A stretch of 64,000 nt of DNA from SHVO01 sp050250575 (GTDB lineage: Bacteria > Pseudomonadota > Alphaproteobacteria > Rhodospirillales > Rhodospirillaceae), in NCBI GenBank assembly GCA_050250575.1, contig JBFWOJ010000007.1:62001-126000 (forward strand), written 5' to 3'. Shown here one piece after another: positions 33,557-43,099 of this stretch. A program made the position numbers and the translations under genes. The notes under the pieces are model-generated. The model did no database searches. It was not told the origin of the DNA and worked only from the letters and a program-made list of their open reading frames with translations. Each line of letters begins with the position of its first letter. Positions within the stretch are counted from its first letter, which is position 1.

Positions 33557-35098
33557 ATGGCACGTCACTCAATGCTCCTACGGCGCTTTGTTCTAGCGTT
33601 CGCTTTCGTGGCCGGCAGTGCCGCGGCGTCGTTCGCCGAGGTCCCGGCGGCGAAGCTGCAGTCCGCCGCGATCCAGAAATGGGCGGACGAAACGTTCAGC
33701 AAGATCGTCGCCGACCATCGCGTCTCCGGTGTGGGCATTACCGTCATTCAGGGCGACAAAGTCCTGTTCACCAAGGGCTACGGCTACCAGGATTACGCGA
33801 CCAAGAAGCCGTTCGATCCGAACGTCACCCAGACGCGCATCGCCTCGACCACCAAGCAGTTCATTGGTGTTTCGGTTGCGCAACTGCTGGAGCGCGGCAA
33901 GATCGCCTCCCTCAATGATCCCGTGAACAAGTACTTGAAGCGCATCCAGCTGCCGAAGAACAACGGCGAGGACGTGCTGATCTGGGATCTGTTGACGCAC
34001 CGCGGCGGGTTCGCCGGCAACGGCAAGAACCTCGATATCACGCCCGAGACCGTCAAAACGCCGCTCGCGGCCGATATTATCAAAGCATCGCTGCCCGATT
34101 ACGCGCGCAAGCGCGACACCGTATCGGTCTACTGCAACATCTGCAGCGCCATCCTTGGCTTCATGATCGAAGACGTCACCGGCCAGGGGCTGCCTGATTA
34201 TCTTCGCGACAATATCTATAAGCCGCTCGGCATGAGCAATACGATGCTGGCCGTGGACGATAAACCGTCGGCTAACATGGCCGTTCAGTACGCGTTCCAG
34301 GAAGGCGGCGTCGCCATTCCGCTGCCGTACCCGACGCTCTCGCCGCATCTCGCGGCCGCGGGATCGAACATCTCCACCGTCGCCGACATGTCGAAGTGGT
34401 TGATCGCCAACATCACCGAAGGCGGCGGGCCCGGCAAGGCGCTGTTGAATCAGAAGTCGTGGGATCTCGTGCATACGCAGTACCGCCAGAACCATCCGGG
34501 CACCAGCGGCTTCGGCATGCACTACTTCACCTATGACTGGAACGGCGAGCAGATGCTGGAGCAATACGGCAGCTTGCAGCACTACTCGAAGTTCTATCTG
34601 CTGCGGGATTCGAAAGTCGGGATTTTCGTCACCCTGATCGGCGGCGGCGGGCCGCGGCCGAACATGGAAATTCCACAGACGGGCGTGAAAGTGGAAGGGA
34701 AGGTCCTGCCGCAAATGTCGCATACCGGCATCCGCGACCTCGTGCTCAGCCACTTCCTCGGGCCCTTGCCGTTCCAAAAGGACGCAAAGGTCGATGTGAC
34801 GAAATATGTCGGTCAGTACGGAAGCATCGCGCGCAACAACAATCCGAACCAGCAGGCGAATCTGACCGAAGTGAAGGCGAGCGGCGACGGCGGCCTCATC
34901 ATCGACGGCCGCGGTGTGTATCGTCCTTCGGGGCCGCATACCTTCACGCTCGATCGGCCGATCGAGTTGGAAGCCGGCTTCGGCCAGTCGAACCGCTATG
35001 TGTTTGCGGTGGACGCGAATGGTGTCGCGAACGCGATGTACCAGCACGTCAACGCCGGTAAACTGGAGCGGGTCGGGCCGGCAAGCGCAGGGAACTAG
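33557..35098 (+). CDS. Exported serine hydrolase, class C beta-lactamase fold
   Basis: A 513-residue exported enzyme with a signal peptide ending near ASFAE. The serine beta-lactamase/penicillin-binding fold is shown by the S-x-x-K motif in RIASTTKQFIGVSVAQLLE (nucleophile Ser with Lys) and the Y-x-N element SVYCNICSAILGFMIEDVTG. The C-terminal 120 residues form a beta-rich accessory domain seen in esterase or D-peptidase members. Substrates of such enzymes include D-amino-acid peptides and esters. Placed downstream of two TonB receptors, it may process an imported compound; this is inference. Confidence 0.85.
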   Translation: MARHSMLLRRFVLAFAFVAGSAAASFAEVPAAKLQSAAIQKWADETFSKIVADHRVSGVGITVIQGDKVLFTKGYGYQDYATKKPFDPNVTQTRIASTTKQFIGVSVAQLLERGKIASLNDPVNKYLKRIQLPKNNGEDVLIWDLLTHRGGFAGNGKNLDITPETVKTPLAADIIKASLPDYARKRDTVSVYCNICSAILGFMIEDVTGQGLPDYLRDNIYKPLGMSNTMLAVDDKPSANMAVQYAFQEGGVAIPLPYPTLSPHLAAAGSNISTVADMSKWLIANITEGGGPGKALLNQKSWDLVHTQYRQNHPGTSGFGMHYFTYDWNGEQMLEQYGSLQHYSKFYLLRDSKVGIFVTLIGGGGPRPNMEIPQTGVKVEGKVLPQMSHTGIRDLVLSHFLGPLPFQKDAKVDVTKYVGQYGSIARNNNPNQQANLTEVKASGDGGLIIDGRGVYRPSGPHTFTLDRPIELEAGFGQSNRYVFAVDANGVANAMYQHVNAGKLERVGPASAGN

Positions 35099-35114
35099 GC
35101 AGCTGGCAGCTCAG

Positions 35115-35190
35115 CCGCTCTTGAAAAAGCGGTCAGGCCCCAACTCCGCTTCCGATCGGCGGAATAAGGGTCTGACCCCGTTTTCCTTGA
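35115..35190. repeat. Inverted GGTCAGGCCCC/GGGTCTGACCCC element
   Basis: The 100-base gap between the convergent serine hydrolase and DUF4350-like genes contains GCGGTCAGGCCCC and, about 35 bases later, GGGTCTGACCCCGTTTT. The two are imperfect inverted copies and resemble short GGGTCTGACCCC-type elements dispersed in many proteobacterial genomes. They may also end both transcripts. Confidence 0.45.
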
Positions 35191-35198
35191 GGGCCGAG

Positions 35199-36125
35199 CT
35201 ACGGACCGAGCAGGCCTGCGAGCCAGTGGGAGATATTGAGCACGAACTGCTTGTTGTGCTCCGCGCCCGGCACGGTGAACCCCAGGCGCACATTGGGATC
35301 GGCGTCATCGACTTGCGCGGTGAACATGCCGGCCTCGCCGAATACCGCGAGCCGTCCGCGGCCCCGCAACAGCGCTGCGCCCTGCAGCATGCCGCCGCCC
35401 GGAACCCGCGGCGTTTCCGGCGTGAACACCCATGCGGTCTGCGGCATGATCACCTGAAAGTCGTTCGGCAGGATCAAGAGCTTGCGGGCCGTCTCCGGGG
35501 CGCGGAACGCCGATCCCGCAAAGGTGCCGATACGGCTGACATTGCTTTGCGCCGTGCGGCCGAGCGTGATGAGGTCGTGGCCCAGAGTGCCGTCGGCCTG
35601 CAAAAAGAAGTCCACGGTCCGCGGCTCGGGCATGCGGAAGGCAAAACCATTGAAGAACGTGACCTCGAACGCCTTGGCGAGATCGGCCGCCGCGCCGGCA
35701 AATGGCATGTGATCGGCGATCAGGAGCAAGGATCCACCCCGCTCGACGAAATCCTTCACGGCGGCGATCTCGTCGCTTGTAAAGGCGGACGGCGTCGGCA
35801 GGGACCACTGGGTCGCATTCACGGGATTGAGCGCATTTGCGATCACAAGAATCGTCACGCCCGTCAACGCCTCGGCCGCGAATGGGCCGGTGATCGGCAT
35901 GACCCGGAACCCGTCGTTGGACAGAAGTTTGGCAAACGGCGCGAACCGGCCTTCGATGGTGTGGTAGTTCCCGTGGCCGCCGTCGATGGCGACGAGCGGG
36001 CCCGTATCCTTGGGAAAGGCGGGCACGGCCACGGACACGTCCGCCCTGTGATCGGCAACCGCGGCGCTATGACCGGGCCCGGCGCCGGCCAGCAAAAAAG
36101 CCGCTGTCAGGATGAGGAAACGCAT
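35199..36125 (-). CDS. Exported DUF4350-like protein
   Basis: A 308-residue protein with a signal peptide (MRFLILTAAFLLAGAGPGHS). The body resembles DUF4350/GATase-like folds: VAIDGGHGNYHTIEGRFAPF, GVTILVIANALNPVN, SDEIAAVKDFVERGGSLLLI and GRGRLAVFGEAGMFTAQ. Such domains bind rather than catalyse in the cases studied, and are found with transport or gliding proteins. It lies 9 bases downstream of the TPR-sulfotransferase on the same strand, so both are probably in one transcript. Function is unknown. Confidence 0.7.
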   Translation of the reverse strand: MRFLILTAAFLLAGAGPGHSAAVADHRADVSVAVPAFPKDTGPLVAIDGGHGNYHTIEGRFAPFAKLLSNDGFRVMPITGPFAAEALTGVTILVIANALNPVNATQWSLPTPSAFTSDEIAAVKDFVERGGSLLLIADHMPFAGAAADLAKAFEVTFFNGFAFRMPEPRTVDFFLQADGTLGHDLITLGRTAQSNVSRIGTFAGSAFRAPETARKLLILPNDFQVIMPQTAWVFTPETPRVPGGGMLQGAALLRGRGRLAVFGEAGMFTAQVDDADPNVRLGFTVPGAEHNKQFVLNISHWLAGLLGP

Positions 36126-36134
36126 TGTAGCATC

Positions 36135-38000
36135 TTACCGTTTGCCAAGGGCGGTGAGGAGGGGAGCGACGTGCCGTTCGTAGCGCTTCCACCGCCCGAT
36201 CGCGCTGGAATACAGAGGCTTACGCACTTGCGTTGCACTCGCGGTCTGGACCGCTCGCGTCGTCTTGTGGAAGTCGAGACAGGCGGGATCCCACCCAAGC
36301 CCGCAAAAATCGAGCAGCCTGCGGCTTTCCGCCTCCATGTCCGCGATCAGGCGTTCGTAGGAAAGCTCATATATTGCTCCGGGCAGCACGGCGCGCCAAT
36401 GTTCCATCAGGCGGGCATAGGCGTGGTAATAACGCGCGAGTTCGTCCATGTCGTACGTGAACTCCTGACCCGTCTCGAAAAGCTTGAGGTAGCAGGACAC
36501 GCAGGTGTCGGCGGCGTCGCGAACGACGTGCACGATCCTGGCGTTCGGCAAGGCGAGGCGAATGAGGCCGGCGTGCATGAAATTCGCGGGCATTTTGTCG
36601 GTGACGTGGCTGCGCCCGGAAGGAAGCGCCGGCAGACGCGCGAGATAATCGGCGCCGAGCGCACGCAATTGAGCCTCCGTGAGCGCCTTTGCTCTTTCTT
36701 CCGCAGTGCCCGGCGGCAGCACATTGGCGATGGCCGTGTCGAAATCGCTCCGCTCGCCGCCGCCGAGGACGCGTGCGTGAGAGGCCAGGATTTGTTCGAC
36801 AAGGGTGGTGCCGGAGCGCGGCATGCCGACAATGAAAATCGGGATTTGGGATTCGACGCCGGCACCTTCGAAACGTGCCATGACATCGGCGCTGTAGAGC
36901 CGCGCAATGTCGTCCAGATAGCCGAGCAGGGATTTCTCGTCGTAGGATATGCTCGCCCGCTTCAGAGCATTGCCGATGCGAAAATGTGCGAAGGCCTCGT
37001 TTACGGCGCCAAGGTCGTCGAGCGCCTTTGCCTTGGCGAAATGAAGATACCGCGCCTGGGCGGGTGGAAGATCGGGACGGGCGAGCTGGGCCTCGATGGC
37101 GGCAAAATCCTCATCGCGGTCGCGGAAGGTCTTGAGGTCGGTGATATTGAAAAGAGCCCGCGCATAGTGGGGCTGGATCGCGAGCGCCTTCCGATAGGCG
37201 GCGAGGGCAGCTTCGGTGTGGCCGAGGTCCTTTTCGAGATTGCCGAGATTGTTGTAGGCCGCGGCGTACTCCGGTTCAAATTTGAGGGCGGCCTCGTAAC
37301 TCCGCCGCGCGCCATCGAGATCGCCCGCCGCTTGAAGGATATAGCCAAGGTTGTTGTGGGCATCGGCGTAGGTCGGACTGAGCGCGATCGCCGCGCGGCA
37401 AGCACGCGCCGCATCCACCGCCTGGCCGGTCATCACCAGAACAAAACCGAGATTGCAATGGGCATCGGCGAAGCCCGGCGCGAGGGCGACGACCTTGCGA
37501 TAGCTGGCCGCGGCCTCGGCGTAACGTTCCTGATCCTGGAGCGCGCGGGCCAGCCAGTAATGAGCGATGGCGTTGTCCGGCGCGAGCTGGGCGGCGCGTC
37601 CGAAGGCATCGCCCGCCGCGGCGAGGTCGCCGGCGCGCAGGAGGGCAGTACCCAGGTTGGCGTAGGCCTGCGCGTAGCCGGGGTTCAGCGCGATCGCACG
37701 CTCGGCTTCTTTTCGCGCGGCGGTGAAGTCACCGAGTTCGATCAGCCCGGAGGCGAGGTTGTTGAAATAAACCGGCTGCTTCCCTTCAAGCACGATCGCT
37801 TCACGAATCAGCGCTACCGCCTGCGCGTGGTTGCCGGACTGGTACTCGATGAGACCAAGCTGATGCAGCACGTCGGGGTAGCGGCGGCTCTTGGCAAGGA
37901 TCCGGCGATACAGAGCCGCGGCGTTCTCGAGGTTGCCGGCCTGATGCGCCGCCGTCGCGGCCGCGAACAAGGCCTGCGGAGTATCGGTCGTATCGGTCAT
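36135..38000 (-). CDS. TPR-repeat sulfotransferase
   Basis: A 621-residue fusion. The N-terminal 340 residues contain about nine TPR units (for example AAALYRRILAKSRRYPDVLH and AYNNLGNLEKDLGHTEAALA). The C-terminal 250 residues are a sulfotransferase: PIFIVGMPRSGTTLVEQILA is the 5'-phosphosulfate loop that binds PAPS, and RIVHVVRDAADTCVSCYLKL is the 3'-phosphate motif. Family members are predicted to transfer sulfate from PAPS to proteins or glycans. It sits between TonB receptors 2 and 3. No other sulfur-assimilation gene is in view. The target is unknown; one speculative possibility is a peptide or surface component linked to the receptors. Confidence 0.92.
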   Translation of the reverse strand: MTDTTDTPQALFAAATAAHQAGNLENAAALYRRILAKSRRYPDVLHQLGLIEYQSGNHAQAVALIREAIVLEGKQPVYFNNLASGLIELGDFTAARKEAERAIALNPGYAQAYANLGTALLRAGDLAAAGDAFGRAAQLAPDNAIAHYWLARALQDQERYAEAAASYRKVVALAPGFADAHCNLGFVLVMTGQAVDAARACRAAIALSPTYADAHNNLGYILQAAGDLDGARRSYEAALKFEPEYAAAYNNLGNLEKDLGHTEAALAAYRKALAIQPHYARALFNITDLKTFRDRDEDFAAIEAQLARPDLPPAQARYLHFAKAKALDDLGAVNEAFAHFRIGNALKRASISYDEKSLLGYLDDIARLYSADVMARFEGAGVESQIPIFIVGMPRSGTTLVEQILASHARVLGGGERSDFDTAIANVLPPGTAEERAKALTEAQLRALGADYLARLPALPSGRSHVTDKMPANFMHAGLIRLALPNARIVHVVRDAADTCVSCYLKLFETGQEFTYDMDELARYYHAYARLMEHWRAVLPGAIYELSYERLIADMEAESRRLLDFCGLGWDPACLDFHKTTRAVQTASATQVRKPLYSSAIGRWKRYERHVAPLLTALGKR

Positions 38001-38174
38001 GTTCTGACGTTTATGTCAGGGACGGGCCGAGGAGTTCAAGGGCGGGCGCAGCGTCCGTCATGTCATTTCACGAATGACGGTTCGCGTCGCATGCAGCGCC
38101 GCGGCCTCATGGAGGATGCAGGGAAGCTTGCTTAAACCGGACGGCACCGCTGTCCATCGATAAGGGAGGGACTA

Positions 38175-41120
38175 ATGATATCGGAAATGACATTTGCGGC
38201 TTCGGTTGGAACCGCGGCCAAGCGCCGTGTGCTCGCGTCCGTCAGCACGACTGCGCTTTTGACGGCTCTTGTGATCGCGCCGGCCCAGGCACAGACCGCG
38301 CCGGCTCAGCCGCAAGCGCAGGATGAAGAAACCAGCATTGACGAAATCGTGGTCACCGGTTCACGCATCGTGCGCGACGGATTCCAGGCGCCGACTCCCG
38401 TGAGTGTGATGAGCGCCGAGGAAATTGCTCGTATCTCTCCGACTCACGTGATGGACATGGTGACGCAATTGCCGACACTGGCCGGCAGCACCACGCCGCA
38501 GACCGGTCACACCGGGGTGTCCGCCGGGGTCGCGGGCATCAGCACCATAAATCTGCGCAACATGAGCGCAAGCCGTACGCTGGTGCTGTGGGACGGCCGG
38601 CGCGTCGTGCCGGCGACCCTGGGCGGCAGTCCTGACGTCAACCAATTCCCCGATAACCTCATCCAGCGCGTCGACGTGGTGACGGGGGGCGCTTCGGCGG
38701 CCTACGGCTCGGATGCCGTCGCGGGCGTGGTGAACTTCGTTCTCGATAAGGACTTCACGGGCGTCAAAGGCGATATCACCGGCAGCATCACTCACTATGG
38801 TGACGGTGAGCGCATCAAGACGGCGCTGACATTCGGTACGCCCTTCGCCGGCGGTCGAGGCCACTTCCTCGCGGCGATGGACTACGCGAACAACGCGATG
38901 ATCAAAGGTCAGACCGACATATATCCGGAATCGCGCGCGCTGCAGGATCGCGAATTCGTGCGGCCTTGGTATGCGCAAGGCCAGTTCGCGCGCGTGATCA
39001 ACAATCCGGCGTGGACGGCGACCGGGCCGGGCGCCGCGCTGCCGCGCCAATTGGCGGTCGACGGCGCCAATATCGCCACGGGGTCGGCGGGCTTCCTCGT
39101 GACCTCGGGCCCGTTGAAAGGCTTGATCTTCGACGAGGGCGGGACGCAGCGCCAATTCAACTATGGCCTCGTGTCCGGCAACCTGATGGTGGGCGGCGAA
39201 CGCAACATCATGGGCGACTATCAGTCGCTCGATGCCTATCTCGGCCGCTACATGGGTTTCCTGCGCGCCAGCTACGATATTTCCGATAACGTGAATGTCT
39301 GGGCGGAATACAGCCATTCCTTCAGCCACACGCGTACGACCTGTTGCGCGCACTTCAACCTCAACCAGATCACCATCCAGCGCGACAACGCCTTCCTGCC
39401 GCAAAACGTCGTGGACCGCATGATCGCCGCAGGCGTTACGGTACTGTCGGGCGGAACGTTCAACCGCGACCTCGGCCCCATCAGCACCGAAGGCGAGCGT
39501 GGTGGACGCGTGTATAGCTTCGGGATCGACGGCGCTTTCGACGCCGCGGGTGCGGAATGGACGTGGAACGCTTACGCGCAGCGCGGCATCAGCCGCACGG
39601 CCAATCACGTGTATCAGTACCTGAGGCCGAATTACTTCGCCGCGATCGACGCCGTGCGCAATCCGGCCACAGGGCAGATCGTCTGCCGCTCTGTGCTGAA
39701 CAATAATCCGGCGCCGTTCCAGGATCCCGGTTGCGTGCCTCTCAATGTCGTCGGATGGGGCGTGGCCTCTGAAGAAGCGAAACGTTACGTACTGGGCACG
39801 TCGAGCATCTGGCAGAGGTTCGTGCAGGATGTCGCGGCCATCAGCTTTGCGGGCGATCCCTTCGATACCTGGGCGGGCCCCGTCTCGGTCGCGGTGGGCG
39901 GCGAATATCGCAAGGAAGGCATTCGCTCGCACGATCCGTCCGTCAATCCGCAAGGCGTCGCCGATCAATGGTTTGCGGCGAACTTCAAGCCGACCAACGG
40001 CGCCTACAACGTGAAGGAAGCGTTCCTGGAAACGGTGGTGCCCCTGGCCGCGAACGAGGCATGGGCGCAGTCGCTGGAACTTCAGGGTGCCGTGCGCGCG
40101 ACGGATTACTCGACATCGGGTTACGTCACGACCTGGAAGCTGGGCGCGAGCTGGACGCCGATCGACGACATCCGGTTCCGCGTCACGCGTTCGCGCGACA
40201 TTCGTGCGGGCAGCCTCAACGACCTCTTCCTTGCAGGGCAGGTGAACACACAAACCGTGCGCGATCCGTTCCGCAACAACGAAGAAGTCATCATTTTGCG
40301 GCCGCAGGTGGGCAACCCGACGCTGAGTCCCGAGAAAGCGAACACGACCGGGATCGGCGTTGTGATCTCGCCGTCCTTCGTGCCCGGATTTACGGCGTCA
40401 TTCGATTACTACAACATCGCCATGAAAGACCGTATCGCGGTGTTGCAAAACCAGGAAGTGGCGGACCGTTGCTTCGCCGGCAACACGGCGCTCTGCTCTC
40501 AGATCGAACGGAATGCCGCCGGGCAGATCTTCCGCCTGACGGTGCGTCCGACGAACTATGTGAGATCCACCGACCGTGGGTTCGATTTCGAAGCCGCTTA
40601 CCGCTTCGATCTCGCACAGATCAGCGAGGGGACGGACGGAAACGTGACTCTCCGTTTATTGGCAACCCGCCTGATCGAAAGCACGACGTTCGATGGCACG
40701 ACCCTTTCCGATGACACCGGCGAAAGCGGGAATCGCCGCTGGCGTTTGCGCGGACAGGTCTCCTTCGACTTCGATCCGCTCAGCTTCAGCGTGGTCGGCC
40801 GCTACATCTCGAAAGGCGTGCTCGACGGCAACTGGGTCGAGTGCCAGTCCGGTTGTCCGGCTTCGGTCGCTCCGTTCCTGACCATCGACAACAACACGAC
40901 GCCGAGCGCTTTCTACATGAGCTTGTCGACACAGTATAAATGGCGGCCCACCGAAGGCACCGAGCTCGAGTTCTTCGCCAACGTCGATAACCTGTGGAAC
41001 CGCGATGCCGGCATCGTTTACGCGGGCGGCGCGCTCAATTTCATCAACAATGGTACGATCCCGGAAGCCTATGACACGCTGGGCCGCACCTATCGTGCGG
41101 GCCTGCGGTTCAGAATGTAA
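38175..41120 (+). CDS. TonB-dependent receptor 3
   Basis: A 981-residue outer-membrane receptor starting at the ATG at 38175 with GGGAGGGA upstream. The signal peptide ends near AQAQTAPA. The plug begins IDEIVVTGSRIVRDGFQAPTP and contains LNLRNMSASRTLVLWDGRR-like and QRVDVVTGGASAAYGSDAV segments. The barrel closes with TLGRTYRAGLRFRM. There is no STN domain. Strong similarity to receptors 1 and 2 in plug and barrel motifs, including the C-terminal WVECQSGCP, marks it as a paralogue. It is followed by a strong terminator and then a decayed receptor fragment. Confidence 0.93.
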   Translation: MISEMTFAASVGTAAKRRVLASVSTTALLTALVIAPAQAQTAPAQPQAQDEETSIDEIVVTGSRIVRDGFQAPTPVSVMSAEEIARISPTHVMDMVTQLPTLAGSTTPQTGHTGVSAGVAGISTINLRNMSASRTLVLWDGRRVVPATLGGSPDVNQFPDNLIQRVDVVTGGASAAYGSDAVAGVVNFVLDKDFTGVKGDITGSITHYGDGERIKTALTFGTPFAGGRGHFLAAMDYANNAMIKGQTDIYPESRALQDREFVRPWYAQGQFARVINNPAWTATGPGAALPRQLAVDGANIATGSAGFLVTSGPLKGLIFDEGGTQRQFNYGLVSGNLMVGGERNIMGDYQSLDAYLGRYMGFLRASYDISDNVNVWAEYSHSFSHTRTTCCAHFNLNQITIQRDNAFLPQNVVDRMIAAGVTVLSGGTFNRDLGPISTEGERGGRVYSFGIDGAFDAAGAEWTWNAYAQRGISRTANHVYQYLRPNYFAAIDAVRNPATGQIVCRSVLNNNPAPFQDPGCVPLNVVGWGVASEEAKRYVLGTSSIWQRFVQDVAAISFAGDPFDTWAGPVSVAVGGEYRKEGIRSHDPSVNPQGVADQWFAANFKPTNGAYNVKEAFLETVVPLAANEAWAQSLELQGAVRATDYSTSGYVTTWKLGASWTPIDDIRFRVTRSRDIRAGSLNDLFLAGQVNTQTVRDPFRNNEEVIILRPQVGNPTLSPEKANTTGIGVVISPSFVPGFTASFDYYNIAMKDRIAVLQNQEVADRCFAGNTALCSQIERNAAGQIFRLTVRPTNYVRSTDRGFDFEAAYRFDLAQISEGTDGNVTLRLLATRLIESTTFDGTTLSDDTGESGNRRWRLRGQVSFDFDPLSFSVVGRYISKGVLDGNWVECQSGCPASVAPFLTIDNNTTPSAFYMSLSTQYKWRPTEGTELEFFANVDNLWNRDAGIVYAGGALNFINNGTIPEAYDTLGRTYRAGLRFRM

Positions 41121-41142
41121 CCGACCGACACGGCTGATTTTG

Positions 41143-41178
41143 AAGGCGGCTTCCCCTTTGCCAGGGGAGGCCGCCTTT
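41143..41178 (+). terminator. Terminator after TonB receptor 3
   Basis: AAGGCGGCTTCCCC (41143-41156) pairs with GGGGAGGCCGCCTT (41164-41177) around TTTGCCA, with a T-run (CCTTTCATCTT) at the 3' side. It begins 22 bases after the stop codon. Confidence 0.85.
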
Positions 41179-41340
41179 CATCTTCAGTGTGGCTGCGGCA
41201 TTTCTGCAACATGTTGAATCCAGACCGTTTTCCTCACTATTTGATGCTCCAACGACCATGGCGACTGCCGTGCGGGGGACGAAAGTGGGACAGGGGATCT
41301 CTTATCGAGTTTAGAGAGCGGTGAGTCCTGTACGGGACTC

Positions 41341-41948
41341 GCATGCGCGCGCATCCGCATCTCACCGTTCAATACGTCGGCGCTGATTTCCCGCGGTTAC
41401 GACGTCGAAGCGGTTTACCAAATCGACATGGCGGACCTGATCGACGGTTGGGCGGGCGACCTCACGATTCGCGGGTTCGCGACGCGTACCCTGCGCGATT
41501 ACCGCGATAACCGCGTCAATCCTCCGGAAGCGAGAGCCGGCGCACAATCGCCGAAATGGAAATACAACGCGTCGATCCGCTGCAGTATGGAACCATACAC
41601 GGTCAGCTTGGCGTTCCGCGGTCGCAGTTCCGGCAAGCAAAACACCGCTTGGGTCGAATGCACGAGCGGGTGCCCCGTATCGAACGTCACGAACATCACG
41701 ATCAACCAGAATTATCGCGACGCGACGTTCTATACGGACGTTTCGTTCGCCTATGATCTGCGGAGCTTCGAGGAGGGAGGTTCGGCATCGAAGCCTTCCT
41801 CGACGTCCAGGATGTCTTCAACGCCGATCCGGCGCGCAATTTTCCGGGACCCGGCGGCAGCCCCTTCTTCTCGCTGCGCGGCGAATGCGGTAACGGTTCG
41901 GACTGCCAAGGCCGTGTCTTCCGTACGGGCGAGCGTTTCGAGAGGTAA
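41341..41948 (+). pseudogene. C-terminal remnant of a fourth TonB receptor
   Basis: Only the last 200 or so codons of a receptor remain. The first frame reads PFNTSALISRGYDVEAVYQI and on to NTAWVECTSGCPVSNVTNIT, matching the corresponding barrel strands of receptors 1-3. At about 41780 the frame breaks: after EEGG the homologous reading continues one frame away as FGIEAFLDVQDVFNADPARN and ends QGRVFRTGERFER-stop. A single-base deletion explains this. No plug, signal peptide or start with a ribosome site is present. It is a remnant of a tandem duplication. A strong terminator follows. Confidence 0.85.
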
Positions 41949-41960
41949 CCGTCGAACGGC

Positions 41961-42003
41961 CCGCTCAAAAAGGGGGCGAAAGGCCCCCTTTTTATTTGAG
42001 CGG
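41961..42003 (+). terminator. Strong terminator after the receptor remnant
   Basis: GCTCAAAAAGGGGGC (41963-41977) pairs with GCCCCCTTTTTATTTGAGC (41983-42001), giving an extended stem with an AAA loop and an internal T-run. It remains intact although the gene it served is broken. Confidence 0.85.
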
Positions 42004-42051
42004 GCCAGGGCGCCCGTTTATGGATAGTTCAACCACTCCGAAAGCGGGCGC

Positions 42052-43092
42052 ATGCTGAAATATTATTGGGGCTCTTTGATCTTCACCGCCGTGTGCCTGG
42101 CGATCGGCGCCTTCTACGGCTTTTCCATCGGCGGGATTCAGGGCGTCGCGTCGGTGCTGTGGATCATCTTCGTCCTCTCGATCCTGGAAGTTTCGCTCTC
42201 TTTCGACAACGCGGTCGTCAACGCCACCGTGCTGAAGGACATGGATCGGGTCTGGCGCGCGCGGTTCCTGACGTGGGGGATTATCATCGCTGTTTTCGGG
42301 ATGCGCATCATCTTCCCGTTGGCTGTCGTGGCGATCGCGGGCCAACTCAATCCGATCGAGGCGCTGAAACTCTCGATCACCGAACCGGAGCGCTATGAAG
42401 AACTGGTGACCGGCGCCAAGGTCGGTATCTCGGGTTTCGGCGGCGCGTTCCTCGCCATGGTGGGCCTCAAATTTTTCTTCGACGCCGACAAGCAGGTTCA
42501 CTGGATCGGGTTTATCGAGCGCCGCCTGTCCAAGATCGCCGTGGTGCAGGCGGTGGAAATCGGCGTCGTGCTGCTCAGCCTCTATGGCGTATCCAAACTG
42601 CTGCCGCCCGCCGACGCGTATACAATGGTGGTGTCCGGCATTTTCGGCATCCTCACCTACATCGGCGTGGAGGCGATGGGGACGGGACTTGAAGCCTCGA
42701 GCGAGCAAGTCGATGCCGTGCATCGCTCGGGCTTGGCCGGTTTCATGTATCTCCAGGTGTTGGACGCGTCGTTCTCCTTCGATGGCGTCATCGGGGCGTT
42801 TGCTCTCTCCAATAACCTGGTGATCATCGGATTGGGACTTGGGATCGGCGCGATCTTCGTGCGCTCCATGACCATACACCTCGTCGATAAGGGAACGCTC
42901 ACCGAGTTCAGGTTCCTGGAGCACGGCGCTTTTTGGGCCATCCTCGCACTCGCCGCGATCATGCTCCTCGGTGCGCGCTATCATATCCCGGAAGTGTTCA
43001 CGGGACTTATCGGCGCCATCCTGATCGGCCTGTCGTGGTGGTGGTCGGTGCGGCACAACCGGCGGGAAGCCGGCAGGTCGGCGGGCGCATAG
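42052..43092 (+). CDS. DUF475 (TerC-like) integral membrane protein
   Basis: A 346-residue protein with nine or so membrane helices. LSILEVSLSFDNAVVNATVL and LQVLDASFSFDGVIGAFALS are the paired Asp-containing motifs of the DUF475/TerC superfamily, spaced one per half and hinting at an inverted repeat fold. TerC relatives are linked to tellurite resistance and to manganese or other metal handling in the membrane. No ter genes are nearby. It is followed 7 bases later by a HAD hydrolase gene, likely co-transcribed. Confidence 0.86.
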   Translation: MLKYYWGSLIFTAVCLAIGAFYGFSIGGIQGVASVLWIIFVLSILEVSLSFDNAVVNATVLKDMDRVWRARFLTWGIIIAVFGMRIIFPLAVVAIAGQLNPIEALKLSITEPERYEELVTGAKVGISGFGGAFLAMVGLKFFFDADKQVHWIGFIERRLSKIAVVQAVEIGVVLLSLYGVSKLLPPADAYTMVVSGIFGILTYIGVEAMGTGLEASSEQVDAVHRSGLAGFMYLQVLDASFSFDGVIGAFALSNNLVIIGLGLGIGAIFVRSMTIHLVDKGTLTEFRFLEHGAFWAILALAAIMLLGARYHIPEVFTGLIGAILIGLSWWWSVRHNRREAGRSAGA

Positions 43093-43099
43093 CCGCGTC

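Noticed and set aside
34914..38135. A 1073-codon open frame on the plus strand opposite the sulfotransferase and DUF4350-like genes
   Set aside because: The antisense frame is open because of high GC content. Its product is Arg/Gly/Ala-rich with no motif, while the minus strand encodes clear domains.
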